From contig CACVCF010000556.1 in NCBI GenBank assembly GCA_902729415.1, positions 1-64,000 of the forward strand: a DNA stretch of 64,000 nucleotides, given 5' to 3'. This stretch comes from Terasakiella magnetica (lineage in GTDB: Bacteria; Pseudomonadota; Alphaproteobacteria; Rhodospirillales; Magnetospirillaceae). Positions 37,500-47,382 of the stretch are shown here, in pieces. Made by a program: the position numbers and the translations under genes. Position 1 is the stretch's first letter. Each line of letters opens with the position of its first letter. The notes under the pieces were generated by a model. That model saw only the letters and a list, made by a program, of their open reading frames with translations, was not told the DNA's origin and made no database searches.

Positions 37500-38009
37500 C
37501 TAGCGTCGGCGCCATTCCAGACGGACGGCGCTTTCGCCCCGCTTGGCCGGAGCCAGCGGCGGGCGGATATACATGGCGACCAGTTCCAGATAGGGAAGGG
37601 CCGGCAACAGGAAGAGGCTGACAGCAGTCACCAGCCCGGTGGCGGTAATGGGCGCGGGAAAAGTAAGGTCGTTGCCCAGCAGGATGCGCCCCTGGGACGT
37701 CCGGAAATTCTCCCCCCCCATGTGGAGGTTGGCGGCCTCGATGATCTGGCCCAGCCCCTGGCGTGCAGCCGGAGATTCCGCCGAAAACGGCATGGGACCG
37801 ACATCGCCCACCAGTTTGAGCTGGGCATGGTCGCCGATTTCACGGCAACGCCCGACAAAGCGGATATCGCGGAAGTCGAAATCGAACTGCACCTCCCCGT
37901 CGCCGACGGAAAGAGGCTTTCCATCTTCGGCATCCCAGGCAGTATGAAGATCGATGGGCAGCGTTTTGCCGCCGAGAGTGAAACTTTTTGTCTTTGACAT
38001 TCTTGCCAT
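37500..38009 (-). CDS. Conserved-looking hypothetical protein (169 aa)
   Basis: Family not recognised. The first two thirds are a mixed beta-rich soluble region (FDFDFRDIRFVGRCREIGDHAQLKL). A hydrophobic stretch at about residues 125-145 (TGLVTAVSLFLLPALPYLELVAMYI) could be a membrane anchor. The protein ends in a basic tail. Third-position G/C bias supports coding. A second ATG at 38000 is possible. Confidence 0.6.
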   Translation of the reverse strand: MARMSKTKSFTLGGKTLPIDLHTAWDAEDGKPLSVGDGEVQFDFDFRDIRFVGRCREIGDHAQLKLVGDVGPMPFSAESPAARQGLGQIIEAANLHMGGENFRTSQGRILLGNDLTFPAPITATGLVTAVSLFLLPALPYLELVAMYIRPPLAPAKRGESAVRLEWRRR

Positions 38010-38133
38010 CGTGGTCGAGGCGTAAAGACACTACTATCATGATGCCGTTCAGGATGAAAATCCAAAAGGTCGGCTGTATAAGATCTCATTCACCGGCCGG
38101 TCGTGGCTGGGCTTAATCTCCGGAGAAGTCGCC

Positions 38134-38841
38134 GTGCAGGCTCAGGAAATCTCGCTGACCAAGTATCTTTGGTTCCCCATCAACCGTGAAGGTTGGCCGT
38201 TCGTTGCCCTATTCGCCGTGGTGGCGCTGCTGCTGGGCCAGGCCTGGGCACCGCTGGGTTGGGTGGGAGCCCTGCTGACCTGCTGGTGCGCATGGTTCTT
38301 CCGCGACCCCGACCGGGTCACCCCGTCGCGCCCCGGCCTGGTCGTCAGCCCCGCCGACGGCGTGGTTCAGATGCTGGGACTGGCCGAGCCGCCTCCCGAA
38401 CTGGAGATGGGGTCCGAGCCCCGTATGCGCATCAGCGTCTTCATGAGCGTGTTCAGCGTCCACATCAACCGGGCACCGGTGGATGGCAAGGTGGTGAAGC
38501 TGGCCTATAAGCCGGGCAAGTTCCTCGACGCCTCACTGGACAAGGCCAGCGCCGACAACGAACGCATGTCGGTGCGCATGACCCAGGCCGATGGCCGCGA
38601 CGTGGCCTTTGTCCAGATCGCCGGACTGGTGGCGCGGCGGATCAAATGTGATCTGGTCGATGGTCAGGAACTCAAGGCAGGCGAACGGTTCGGCCTGATC
38701 CGTTTCGGCAGCCGAGTCGATGTCTATCTCCCCGACGGTGTTGCCCCCCTGGTTTGTCTGGGGCAAGCCACCATCGCGGGCGAGACCGTGCTGGCCGACC
38801 TGGATTCAGGCGAAGCCGCCCGCGCGGGCGAGGTGCGGTGA
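38134..38841 (+). CDS. psd: Phosphatidylserine decarboxylase proenzyme
   Basis: 235 residues, the short alphaproteobacterial Psd form. It makes phosphatidylethanolamine at the inner membrane. The self-cleavage site that yields the pyruvoyl group is the Gly-Ser of [13 protein letters not shown] near the C terminus; [13 protein letters not shown] is the conserved core. Two hydrophobic helices lie near the N terminus (about residues 24-60). It starts at GTG with CCGGAG ahead, and its TGA overlaps the pssA ATG by one base. Confidence 0.93.
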   Translation: MQAQEISLTKYLWFPINREGWPFVALFAVVALLLGQAWAPLGWVGALLTCWCAWFFRDPDRVTPSRPGLVVSPADGVVQMLGLAEPPPELEMGSEPRMRISVFMSVFSVHINRAPVDGKVVKLAYKPGKFLDASLDKASADNERMSVRMTQADGRDVAFVQIAGLVARRIKCDLVDGQELKAGERFGLIRFGSRVDVYLPDGVAPLVCLGQATIAGETVLADLDSGEAARAGEVR

Positions 38842-39647
38842 TGTTTCCCCGGCGGCGCAGGCCCCGCATTCCCGGGCTGTCCATCAACAAGCTGATTCCC
38901 AACATCCTCACCTTGTTGGCGCTGTGCGCCGGGCTGACTTCCATCCGCTTCGCCGTCCATGACATGTGGAAGGAAGCGGTGATGGCCACGGTGCTGGCCG
39001 CCATTCTCGACGGCCTGGACGGCCGGGTCGCCCGCCTACTTCAAGGAACCTCCAAATTCGGGGCCGAGCTGGATTCGCTCTCCGACTTCGTCAGCTTTGG
39101 CGTTGCTCCCGCCATGGTGCTGTATTTCTGGACCATGCGTAGCGCCGGTGGCCTCGGCTGGGCCTTGGTATTGCTGTTCTCGGTGTGCTGCGCCCTGCGT
39201 CTGGCCCGCTTTAACACCATGATCGGTGAACCCGACCTGCCCCCTTACGCCTATAACTTCTTCACCGGCGTTCCAGCCCCGGCGGCGGCGGGTCTGGTTC
39301 TGTTGCCCCTGGCCCTGACCATCCAGTTCGGCGGCGGCTTTTTTGATCGCCCGCCGGTGGTGGCTCTGTTCCTGATGGGGGTGGCACTGCTGATGGTCAG
39401 CAAGCTGCCGACCTATTCCTTCAAGAAGGTGCGGATTCCGCACAAATGGGTTTTGCCTATCCTGCTGATTGTCGGTCTGGTGGCGGCATTCCTGGTGACC
39501 GAGCCATGGCTGACCCTGTCGGGAGCGGGCGTTGCCTATCTGGCGAGCATCCCCCTGGCGGCGCGATCGTTCCGACGACTGAAGGCCCAGACCGACACGG
39601 CAGGGACTCAGGCGGCGGGGCCAACGGCCCATCCACCAGAACTGTGA
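38841..39647 (+). CDS. pssA: CDP-diacylglycerol-serine O-phosphatidyltransferase
   Basis: A 268-residue integral membrane enzyme that makes phosphatidylserine, the substrate of Psd. The CDP-alcohol phosphotransferase motif DG-x2-AR-x8-G-x3-D-x3-D is visible as LDGLDGRVARLLQGTSKFGAELDSLSD in order, with about seven hydrophobic helices. The start overlaps the psd stop, giving a translationally coupled pair. Confidence 0.93.
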   Translation: MFPRRRRPRIPGLSINKLIPNILTLLALCAGLTSIRFAVHDMWKEAVMATVLAAILDGLDGRVARLLQGTSKFGAELDSLSDFVSFGVAPAMVLYFWTMRSAGGLGWALVLLFSVCCALRLARFNTMIGEPDLPPYAYNFFTGVPAPAAAGLVLLPLALTIQFGGGFFDRPPVVALFLMGVALLMVSKLPTYSFKKVRIPHKWVLPILLIVGLVAAFLVTEPWLTLSGAGVAYLASIPLAARSFRRLKAQTDTAGTQAAGPTAHPPEL

Positions 39648-39777
39648 CTTTTTAGCACCACCCCCCCTCAATTGCCAGGGAGGGGGACGCAATACCTTGT
39701 GGATCAAGCCCGCGAAGGGTACATAGTGGGAATAGATTTCCCGCGTTCAGCGCCTCTTCAGGGGAAGGTTCAAACCC

Positions 39778-40806
39778 ATGCGCAGCTTCAAGACCCTCAT
39801 CGCCGCGGCTATCGTCGCCAGCGTCCCCACCCTGGCCCAAGCCCAGTGGTACGTGGGTGCCGATGTCGGCGCCGGCTTTTTGCAGGATTCTAAGAATTCC
39901 GGCAATGGCTTCAATTACAAGAGCAGCTCCGATGCCGGCTGGCTGGCCATAGGCGAAGTGGGTTATGCCTTCGGCCCCATGAAGCTGGAAGCTGAAATCA
40001 GCTACCGCGCCAACGGCATCGACAAGGTCGCCGGTCAGAACGGCAAGGGCGACACCAGCGCTATCGCCCCCATGGTCAATGGCGTCTATGAGTTTCTGCC
40101 CCAGTCGGCGATCCATCCCTTCGTTGGCGCCGGTATCGGTGCGGCCTATGTGAATGCCGGAACCGTGTCGCAGAACGGCACCAACGTCTATAAGGGCGGC
40201 GACTGGCAGTTCGCCTATCAGGGCTTTGCCGGTGTCGGCTATGACATCAGCCAGAATGTGGAATTGAAGGCGCAGTACCGCTACTTCTCCACCCTGGATT
40301 ACAAGACCAAGGCCATTCCCGGTGGTCAGAAGCTGACCAGCGAATATGCGGATCACGCCATCCTGATCGGCTTCAACTACAAGTTCGGCGCCCCCGAGGC
40401 CGCGCCCGCCCCGGCCCCGGTTCCCATCGTGGCACCCACTCCTGTTCCGACTCCGGTCGTCAAGCCCGCGGCGGTACAGAAGAACTTCATGGTGTTCTTT
40501 GACTTCGACAAGGCCGCCATCACCCCCGAAGCCAACCGGATCATCCAGCAGGCTGCCGCCGCCGCCAAGGCCAACAGCGCCACCCGCATCGATCTGAGCG
40601 GCCACACCGACATGGCTGGCAGCGACAAGTACAACCAAGCCCTGTCGCAAAAGCGCGGTAACGCGGTCAAGGATCAGCTGATCGCCCAGGGCGTCCCGGC
40701 GGCCCAGATCGTGGTCGTCGCCAAGGGCAAGAGCAGCCCGCTGGTCCCGACCCCCGATGGCGTGCGCGAGCCGCAGAACCGCCGGGTCGAGATCATCCTG
40801 CCGTAG
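39778..40806 (+). CDS. OmpA-family outer-membrane protein
   Basis: 342 residues. A signal peptide (IAAAIVASVPTLAQA) is followed by an N-terminal eight-stranded beta-barrel (about 20-205, OMP_b-brl/OmpA-like), a Pro/Ala/Val-rich hinge (APAPAPVPIVAPTPVPTP region, about 208-240), and a C-terminal OmpA peptidoglycan-binding domain (FFDFDKAAITPEA, LSGHTDMAGSDKYNQALSQKRG). Anchors the outer membrane to the wall. GGGGAAGG precedes the ATG, and a strong terminator follows. Confidence 0.93.
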   Translation: MRSFKTLIAAAIVASVPTLAQAQWYVGADVGAGFLQDSKNSGNGFNYKSSSDAGWLAIGEVGYAFGPMKLEAEISYRANGIDKVAGQNGKGDTSAIAPMVNGVYEFLPQSAIHPFVGAGIGAAYVNAGTVSQNGTNVYKGGDWQFAYQGFAGVGYDISQNVELKAQYRYFSTLDYKTKAIPGGQKLTSEYADHAILIGFNYKFGAPEAAPAPAPVPIVAPTPVPTPVVKPAAVQKNFMVFFDFDKAAITPEANRIIQQAAAAAKANSATRIDLSGHTDMAGSDKYNQALSQKRGNAVKDQLIAQGVPAAQIVVVAKGKSSPLVPTPDGVREPQNRRVEIILP

Positions 40807-40835
40807 GACTCTAGGCCGGGCCAGTACCAAAGACC

Positions 40836-40868
40836 AAGGGGCCTCGTCCACGACGAGGCCCCTTTCGA
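40836..40868 (+). terminator. Intrinsic terminator after ompA-type gene
   Basis: AAGGGGCCTCGTC-CAC-GACGAGGCCCCTT: a 13-bp perfect stem with TTTC at its 3' side. Confidence 0.85.
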
Positions 40869-40940
40869 TTCCAGCAATTGACAGACCGTCCACTTATGGC
40901 ACCTTGCGGCCAGTTCCTCCCAGGGATACGGAAAAACACC

Positions 40941-41459
40941 ATGCGCCCTCGCTCCCTTCTCCTCGCCACCATGCTTGTCGCCGTCGCCACCACTGCCACG
41001 GCCGCCAGCGATCCCACCAAGCGGCTGGGGCGTTTCGGCGAGTGGGAAAGCTACACCTTTGGCGATGGCGCCAACCGCACCTGCTATACCGCCACCGCCG
41101 CCACCAAGGTTCAGGGCGCCGACAAGGGCAAGGCCACGGCCTATCTCACCGTCACCCATCGCCCCGGTACCAAGAGCCAGGATGTGGTCAGCATCAATTC
41201 CAGCTTTGGCTTCAAGAAGGACTCCGAGGTCGAGGTTCAGATCGGAGCGCTGAAGAACACCCTGTTCACCAAGGGCGACAACGCCTGGACCAAGGACGCG
41301 GCTTCGGACAAGGTCATCGTCGGCGCCCTGCGCAAGGGTAAGGAGGCGGTCATGCATGCTTCTCCCGCCAAGGGACCCGCCATCACCGTCACCTTTTCGC
41401 TGTCAGGTTTCGCCGATGCCCTGACCGCTACCGATAAGACCTGCGGCGTCAAGCGCTAG
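40941..41459 (+). CDS. IalB-family (invasion-associated locus B) secreted protein
   Basis: About 172 residues with a Sec signal (LLLATMLVAVATTATAA). The remainder matches the IalB family pattern: RLGRFGEWESYTFGDGANRTCYTAT near the mature N terminus and a C-terminal pair CGVK. Two Cys may form a disulfide. In Bartonella the founding member is needed for erythrocyte invasion; in free-living alphaproteobacteria the role is unknown. I use ATG 40941, which gives the clean signal peptide. Confidence 0.82.
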   Translation: MRPRSLLLATMLVAVATTATAASDPTKRLGRFGEWESYTFGDGANRTCYTATAATKVQGADKGKATAYLTVTHRPGTKSQDVVSINSSFGFKKDSEVEVQIGALKNTLFTKGDNAWTKDAASDKVIVGALRKGKEAVMHASPAKGPAITVTFSLSGFADALTATDKTCGVKR

Positions 41460-41508
41460 GTTCGAGACTCAATCAGGCCCACCAGATGACGATAACCGCC
41501 AGTGCGGT

Positions 41509-41697
41509 GACAAGAGATCTGTGCAACCTCGCACCGATCTCTTGTCTGAATCGCCCTCTCATCATCACTCTCTAGACCGTTTCGCGTTCATACGCGATCG
41601 GTCTAGTTATGCCTGAGGCGGAAAAAGCTCCGCTTTTTCAGGGCTCAAGCGCCGCTCGGGCTCGAGAGCATGATTCAATGTGATTGCATCATGCTCT
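41509..41697. repeat. Tandem set of four palindromes between convergent genes
   Basis: Four inverted repeats in 190 bases. They are: GACAAGAGATC/GATCTCTTGTC (41509-41519, 41536-41546); CTAGACCG/CGGTCTAG (41572-41579, 41599-41606) with an inner TCGCG/CGCGA; GAAAAAGC/GCTTTTTC (41621-41628, 41632-41639); and AGAGCATGAT/ATCATGCTCT (41665-41674, 41688-41697). The last contains the stop of the sensor kinase gene. This looks like a mosaic of REP-type intergenic units. Confidence 0.65.
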
Positions 41698-43392
41698 AGG
41701 CAGGGTGTCGGGGAGAACCGTATCGGGCAGGGTGAACAGGAAACGACTCCCCTGCCCTTGCTCCGACTCCACCCAGATCCGGCCGCCATAGCGGTTCACG
41801 ATCTTGCGGCAGACCGTCAGACCGATACCGGTCCCGGATGTCTCCTTTACGGGATTGAGACGCTGGAACAAGACGAAGATCTTGTCAAAATATTGCGGAT
41901 CGATCCCGATCCCATTGTCCTCGACCCGAAAAACCCAGCCCTCCGCCCCCAAATCCGCCGCCACCGTCACCACGGGCAGACGATCGGGGTGGCAGTACTT
42001 GATGCCGTTGCTGATCAGGTTAAGCAGTAGCCGCGTCAGATCGCTTTCGCACAAAAACAGACTTGGCAGGGGGGGGAGGATACGGACAGTGGCGCCGGTC
42101 CGGGAAATCAAATCCCCCAGATCGTCGATCACCTGACGCGCCAGAACCTCGACCTCCACCGGGGTGATCAGGCCGCTGGCCGAGCCCACCTTGACGTAAT
42201 CCAGCAGGTCCAGCACCAGATCGTTCATGCGCTGAGCCGCCGAGCGGGCATAGAGGATGAAGGTGCGCCCATCCTCGTCCAATTGCTCGCCATACCTGCG
42301 CTCCAGCAAAGTGACATAGGTGCTGATAGTCCGCAGCGGCTCCCTGAGGTCATGGGAGGCTACCCAGGCAAAGGTCTCCAGTTCGGCAACACTATGGCCC
42401 AGCTCGCGGTTAGAGCGCTTCAGATCGGCATTCACCTGCATCAGCTCGGAGGTCCGGTCCATGACCAGCGCCTCCAGGGCGAACATCTGCCGCCATTCGC
42501 GGTAGGACAGCAGCAGCCCCAGCAATCCCAGCAGCACCGTCGGGAACAGCAATTGCGGTAACACCGCCGTATCGCGCAGATAATTGGCGATGCCATAGGG
42601 GCCGGGATGCAGCGCCGCCACCACCCAGTCATTCCCCGCTACGGTGGCGGAGCGAAAAACCCATGAATTGGCCACGAACGTCACCACCCCCTCGCCCTCG
42701 CTCAACCGGTCGAGAAGCTGGCGGCGCTCCGCCTCGCCGAGGCGGGCCACCCCCTGGGCCTCAGGGGTGGAAAAGATCAGGCTGCGGTGACGGTCAAAGA
42801 TCACGATGCCGACATCGCTGCCCGGCTTGACCCGGTTCCAGATGCCCTCAAGCTCCTGAAACTTCAGCGACACCCCCACCAAGCCGTCGAATGCCCCAAA
42901 CATATTGCGTAACGGAATGGACAATCCGGTCACCAGCTCGCCGCTGACCGGCCCCCTATGCGGGTCCATGACGTAAAGCCCCCGGTCGCCCTTGGCCAGG
43001 GTGGTAAAGAACGGCAGGTTCGAGGTATCGGGCGGCCCGGAGGCAGGGAAAGGCTGTCCCGAGGCGAAGAACCGGCCATCGCGCCCGATGGCGGCAAAGT
43101 TGAGGATATGCGGAAACCGGCCATTAAGACGGAAAAACAGGTCACCACACGGGACAGCGCCGCGGCCACGGACGCAATCGGTTTCGGCCACCGCCGACAC
43201 AACAGCCTCATAGGTGGCGAAGTAGGATTCCGTGGCGGCGACGAAATCCTCCAGGCCGTTGCGGATTTCCGTCCGCACCCCTTCACGCCGGACATTAAAG
43301 TCATTGGCGATAATGATGCCGATATAGCTTAGCGCCATAAGCACCATGGCCAACAAAACGATGGATGGTCCGTGTTTCCAAAACCCTCGCAT
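41689..43392 (-). CDS. Sensor histidine kinase with periplasmic Cache domain
   Basis: 567 residues. Membrane helix (about 10-28), a periplasmic Cache-type domain to about residue 275, second helix (VLPQLLFPTVLLGLLGLLL), a coiled linker, then HisKA with phospho-His in VASHDLREPLR and an ATPase with NLISNGIKY, DNGIGIDPQYF and GTGIGLTVC. The core closely resembles that of the 32001-34043 kinase. No response regulator is adjacent. AGAGG lies 6 bases before the ATG. The last codons lie inside a palindromic repeat. Confidence 0.9.
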   Translation of the reverse strand: MRGFWKHGPSIVLLAMVLMALSYIGIIIANDFNVRREGVRTEIRNGLEDFVAATESYFATYEAVVSAVAETDCVRGRGAVPCGDLFFRLNGRFPHILNFAAIGRDGRFFASGQPFPASGPPDTSNLPFFTTLAKGDRGLYVMDPHRGPVSGELVTGLSIPLRNMFGAFDGLVGVSLKFQELEGIWNRVKPGSDVGIVIFDRHRSLIFSTPEAQGVARLGEAERRQLLDRLSEGEGVVTFVANSWVFRSATVAGNDWVVAALHPGPYGIANYLRDTAVLPQLLFPTVLLGLLGLLLSYREWRQMFALEALVMDRTSELMQVNADLKRSNRELGHSVAELETFAWVASHDLREPLRTISTYVTLLERRYGEQLDEDGRTFILYARSAAQRMNDLVLDLLDYVKVGSASGLITPVEVEVLARQVIDDLGDLISRTGATVRILPPLPSLFLCESDLTRLLLNLISNGIKYCHPDRLPVVTVAADLGAEGWVFRVEDNGIGIDPQYFDKIFVLFQRLNPVKETSGTGIGLTVCRKIVNRYGGRIWVESEQGQGSRFLFTLPDTVLPDTLPRA

Positions 43393-43572
43393 CGATGACC
43401 TCTTTATTCACCGCAGGCCAAGGCAGACGGGAGCGGGGCGGTGCGCATGCCCCACCATGGTGAAGAAACGATAACCTAAATTTTCTGCATCGACAGCCTT
43501 TTCAAGATACAACCCTCCGCCGATTGGCGCTTGCGGCCTTCAGCTTAGAGTATCAATGTATCAAATGTGGCT

Positions 43573-45489
43573 CTAAAGCTGAACCTGGGTTCCCAGCTCC
43601 ACCACCCGGCCCGCCGGAATCCGGAAGAAGTCGGTGGCCGAGACCGAATTGCGGCTCATGACTACGAACAGGCGTTCGCGCCATTCCGACATCTCAGGAT
43701 GGGTGGAGGGCACCAGCGATTCGCGCCCCAGGAAGAACGACGTGGTCATCATCTCGAATTCCAGTCCGTAGGTCTTGCACAGGCGCAGCACCTTGGGGAT
43801 GTCGGGCTCCTGCACGAAGCCATAGCGAACGGTGATGCGGTAGAACCCCTCCGCCAGTCCTTCCACCAGCACCCGGTCACGGGCCGAAACCCGTGGAATG
43901 TCGTCGGTCAGAACCGTCAGGAACACCACCCGGTCATGCAGCACCTTGTTGTGCTTCATGTTGTGCAAAAGTGCGATGGGAACCGTTTCGGTGCTGCCGG
44001 TCATAAAGATGGCGGTACCCCGGACCCGGATGATGCTGGTGGATTCTTTTTGCTGCTTGAGGAACAGGTCCAGCGGCATGGCACCCTCGGCTAGGCGTCT
44101 GGCCAAGATCGCCCGTCCCCGCCGCCATGTGGCCATCAGCAGGAACATCCCCGTTCCTACTGCCAGCGGGAACCAGCCGCCATGGCTGACCTTCAGAAGA
44201 TTGGCGCCCAGAAAGGCCAGATCAACCACCAGGAACACCACCCCCAGCCCGATGCACAGCCACAACGGCCACTTCCAGCTCGCCCGCGCCACCACCAGCG
44301 CCAGCACCGTGGTGGCGGCCATGGTGCCGGTCACCGCGATGCCATAGGCCGCCGCCAGATTGCTGGAGCTTTTAAAGCCGATCACCAGCACGATGATGCC
44401 GACCAGCAGCCCCCAATTGGCACGGGGAATGTAGATCTGCCCCTCCTCCTCATCGGAGGTATGACGGATTTCAAAGCGGGGCGAATAGCCCAACTGCACC
44501 GCCTGACGTGACAGCGAAAACACCCCCGAGATCACCGCCTGCGAGGCAATGACCGTGGCGGCGGTCGCCAGAATAACCATGGGGTAGAGCGCCCAGGCGG
44601 GCGCCAGCAGGTAGAAGGGATTGGCGATGGCCTCGGGATTGTCCAGCAGCAAGGCCGCCTGCCCCATATAGTTCAGCACCAGGGCGGGCAGCACCAGGGC
44701 GAACCAGGCGATCTGGATCGGCAGCTTGCCGAAATGCCCCATATCGGCATACAGCGCCTCGCCACCGGTCACCGCCAGCACCACCGAGCCCAGCACCAGG
44801 AACGCCAACCAGCCGTGCTCGACCACAAAGGCGAAGCCATGGGCGGGATTGACCGCCTTGAGAATAGCGGGATGGCCCACGACCTCGGCCAAGCCCAACA
44901 CCGCGATGGCGATGAACCACAAGATCATCACCGGCCCGAATAGACGGCCGACCACCTCGGTCCCATGGCTTTGAATGGTAAAGAGAACGATCAGGACCGT
45001 CAGGGTGATGGGGACCACGAAGGGAGTGAAGATCGGGGTTCCCACCTCCAGCCCTTCCACCGCCGACAGCACTGAAATGGCCGGAGTGATGACACCATCG
45101 CCGAAGAACAGGGCGGCGCCGATCAGACCCAGCGCCATCAGCCCCCCCATATTGCCCTTGTCGGCACCGGTGGCGCGCAAGGCCAGGGCCAGCAGGGCGA
45201 GGATACCGCCTTCGCCCCGGTTGTCGGCGCGCATGACGAACAGCACGTATTTCAAGGTGACGACGATGATGATCGACCAGAAAATCAGCGAGGCGATGCC
45301 GAAAACATTCTCTGGCGTCACCGCCAGCCCATGCTCGGACGAGAAGCATTCCTTAAGGGTATAAAGCGGGCTGGTGCCGATATCGCCATAGACCACCCCC
45401 ATGGCCGCCAGCGACAGCCCCGCGAGACGGCGCATATCGGCCTTGGGAGCGGTTATTTCGGCGGAAGCGGGAGGGGGGGGTGTTTCCAT
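43573..45489 (-). CDS. kup: Kup-family potassium uptake protein (second of tandem pair)
   Basis: 638 residues, about twelve membrane helices plus a cytosolic C-terminal domain of about 150 residues. The N-terminal family motif GVVYGDIGTSPLYTLKECF and the pore-region GGEALYADMGHFG are present. Imports K+ by proton symport. It starts 3 bases after the stop of the upstream kup paralogue, so the two form an operon. They are clearly related but diverged along the whole length. Confidence 0.93.
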   Translation of the reverse strand: METPPPPASAEITAPKADMRRLAGLSLAAMGVVYGDIGTSPLYTLKECFSSEHGLAVTPENVFGIASLIFWSIIIVVTLKYVLFVMRADNRGEGGILALLALALRATGADKGNMGGLMALGLIGAALFFGDGVITPAISVLSAVEGLEVGTPIFTPFVVPITLTVLIVLFTIQSHGTEVVGRLFGPVMILWFIAIAVLGLAEVVGHPAILKAVNPAHGFAFVVEHGWLAFLVLGSVVLAVTGGEALYADMGHFGKLPIQIAWFALVLPALVLNYMGQAALLLDNPEAIANPFYLLAPAWALYPMVILATAATVIASQAVISGVFSLSRQAVQLGYSPRFEIRHTSDEEEGQIYIPRANWGLLVGIIVLVIGFKSSSNLAAAYGIAVTGTMAATTVLALVVARASWKWPLWLCIGLGVVFLVVDLAFLGANLLKVSHGGWFPLAVGTGMFLLMATWRRGRAILARRLAEGAMPLDLFLKQQKESTSIIRVRGTAIFMTGSTETVPIALLHNMKHNKVLHDRVVFLTVLTDDIPRVSARDRVLVEGLAEGFYRITVRYGFVQEPDIPKVLRLCKTYGLEFEMMTTSFFLGRESLVPSTHPEMSEWRERLFVVMSRNSVSATDFFRIPAGRVVELGTQVQL

Positions 45490-45492
45490 GGT

Positions 45493-47382
45493 TCAGATCT
45501 CGATCTGGCTGCCCAGTTCCACCACCCGGTTGCTGGGCAGGTGGAAGAAGTCCATGGCGCTGGTGGCCGACCGGGCCAGGGTGGCGAACAACTGCTCGCG
45601 CCAGCCGCGCAGGCCGACCTTGCTGACCGGGATCAGCGTCTCGCGCGAGACGAAGTACGACACCGACATGGGCTCGTAGAAGAACCCCAGCTGATCGGTG
45701 CGGGCATGGGCCAGGGCCTTGGGGATATTGGGACTCTCCATGAAACCGTAGCGCAACACCAGGCGATGGAAGTTGGGCGCCAGCAGCTTGTTCTCCAAGC
45801 GGCGCTCTCCGGTCACGAAGGGGATCTCCTCCACCTGCACCGTCAACAGCACCACCCGCTCGTGGATGATCTGGTTGTGCTTCATGTTGTGCAAAAGCGC
45901 GATGGGCACACCCTCGGGGGTGCCGGTCAGGAAGACCGCGGTCCCCGGAACCCGCGGCACCCGGTCCGACAGCGCCATCAGGAAGTCCTCCACCGGCAGC
46001 GCATCCTTGCGCAACTGCGCCTGCAGCTTGGTCCGGCCCCGCTTCCAGGTGATCAGTACGGTAAAGGCGATCAGGCCGATGGCCAGGGGGAACCAGCCGC
46101 CGTCCGGGATCTTGACGGAATTGGCCAGAAAGAAGGCCAGATCCACCGCCAGGAAGCCGCCGATCAGCCAATAGACCTTACGGCGGCTCCACTTCCAGAT
46201 CAGCAGCATCAAGATGCCGATCAGAAGGGTGTCGATCACCATGGTGCCGGTCACCGCCACGCCATAGGCCGCCGCCAGATTGCTGGAGCTTTTAAAGCCG
46301 ACCACCAGCACCATGACGAAGGTCATCAGCATCCAGTTCACCAGGGGCAGATAGATCTGCCCCATCTCCTGCTCGGAGGTGTGGATGATTTCCATGCGTG
46401 GCAGGAAGCCCAGTTGGATAGCCTGCCGGGTGACCGAGAAGGCTCCCGAGATCACTGCCTGCGACGCGATCACCGTCGCCATGGTGGCCAGTGCCACCAG
46501 TGGCAGGGCCGCCCATGTCGGTGCCAGGCGGAAGAACGGATTTTCAACGGCTTCGGGATGGGCGATCAGCAGGGCACCCTGACCGAAATAGCACAAAATC
46601 AGGGCGGGCAGCACCAGCAGATACCAAGCCAACCGAATGGGCAGGCGCCCGAAATGCCCCATGTCGGTATAAAGCGCCTCGGCTCCCGTCACCGCCAGAA
46701 CCACCGAACCCAGCGCCAGAAAGCCATGCCAGCCCTCGCGGAACAGGAACATCACCGCATGGTGGGGGCTGAGCGCCGCCAGCACCGAGGGGGCATGCGC
46801 GAGATTACGGATACCGAGGAAAGCCAAAACCACGAACCATGTCAGCATGATGGGGCCGAACAGTCTGCCCACCAGTTCGGTGCCGTGGCTTTGAATCAAG
46901 AACAGGGCCAGCAGAATCCCCATAGTGATGGGGATGACCCAGGCCTCCAGGTGCGGAGCCGCCACTTGCAGCCCCTCCACCGCCGACAGCACCGAGATGG
47001 CCGGGGTAATCATGCTGTCGCCATAAAACAGGGCGGCGGCGAAGATGCCCAGCGTCGTGACCAGGGTAGTCAGGCGTCGGTTACCCTCGGCAGCGTGGCC
47101 GACCAGCGCCAGCAACGCCAACGACCCCCCTTCCCCCCGGTTATCGGCGCGCATGATGATGATGACGTATTTAAGCGACACGATGATGGTGATGGCCCAG
47201 AACACCAGCGACAACACGCCAAGAATATTGCCGCGGTCCAACGCAACTGCGTGCGGACCGCTGAAGGTCTCCTTCATGGCGTAAAGCGGGCTGGTGCCGA
47301 TATCACCGAAGACGACGCCAATGGCGGCGAGCATCAGAGCGGGCACGTTCCGGGACTTTTCACCGCCCGGGTGGGCCGTCAT
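45493..47382 (-). CDS. kup: Kup-family potassium uptake protein (first of tandem pair)
   Basis: 629 residues with the same layout as its neighbour: GVVFGDIGTSPLYAMKETF at the N terminus, TGAEALYTDMGHFG in the core, about twelve helices and a C-terminal cytosolic domain. Two copies side by side suggest a local duplication with some divergence in affinity or regulation. The ribosome site is weak. A 321-base region with a long G run lies upstream. Confidence 0.93.
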   Translation of the reverse strand: MTAHPGGEKSRNVPALMLAAIGVVFGDIGTSPLYAMKETFSGPHAVALDRGNILGVLSLVFWAITIIVSLKYVIIIMRADNRGEGGSLALLALVGHAAEGNRRLTTLVTTLGIFAAALFYGDSMITPAISVLSAVEGLQVAAPHLEAWVIPITMGILLALFLIQSHGTELVGRLFGPIMLTWFVVLAFLGIRNLAHAPSVLAALSPHHAVMFLFREGWHGFLALGSVVLAVTGAEALYTDMGHFGRLPIRLAWYLLVLPALILCYFGQGALLIAHPEAVENPFFRLAPTWAALPLVALATMATVIASQAVISGAFSVTRQAIQLGFLPRMEIIHTSEQEMGQIYLPLVNWMLMTFVMVLVVGFKSSSNLAAAYGVAVTGTMVIDTLLIGILMLLIWKWSRRKVYWLIGGFLAVDLAFFLANSVKIPDGGWFPLAIGLIAFTVLITWKRGRTKLQAQLRKDALPVEDFLMALSDRVPRVPGTAVFLTGTPEGVPIALLHNMKHNQIIHERVVLLTVQVEEIPFVTGERRLENKLLAPNFHRLVLRYGFMESPNIPKALAHARTDQLGFFYEPMSVSYFVSRETLIPVSKVGLRGWREQLFATLARSATSAMDFFHLPSNRVVELGSQIEI

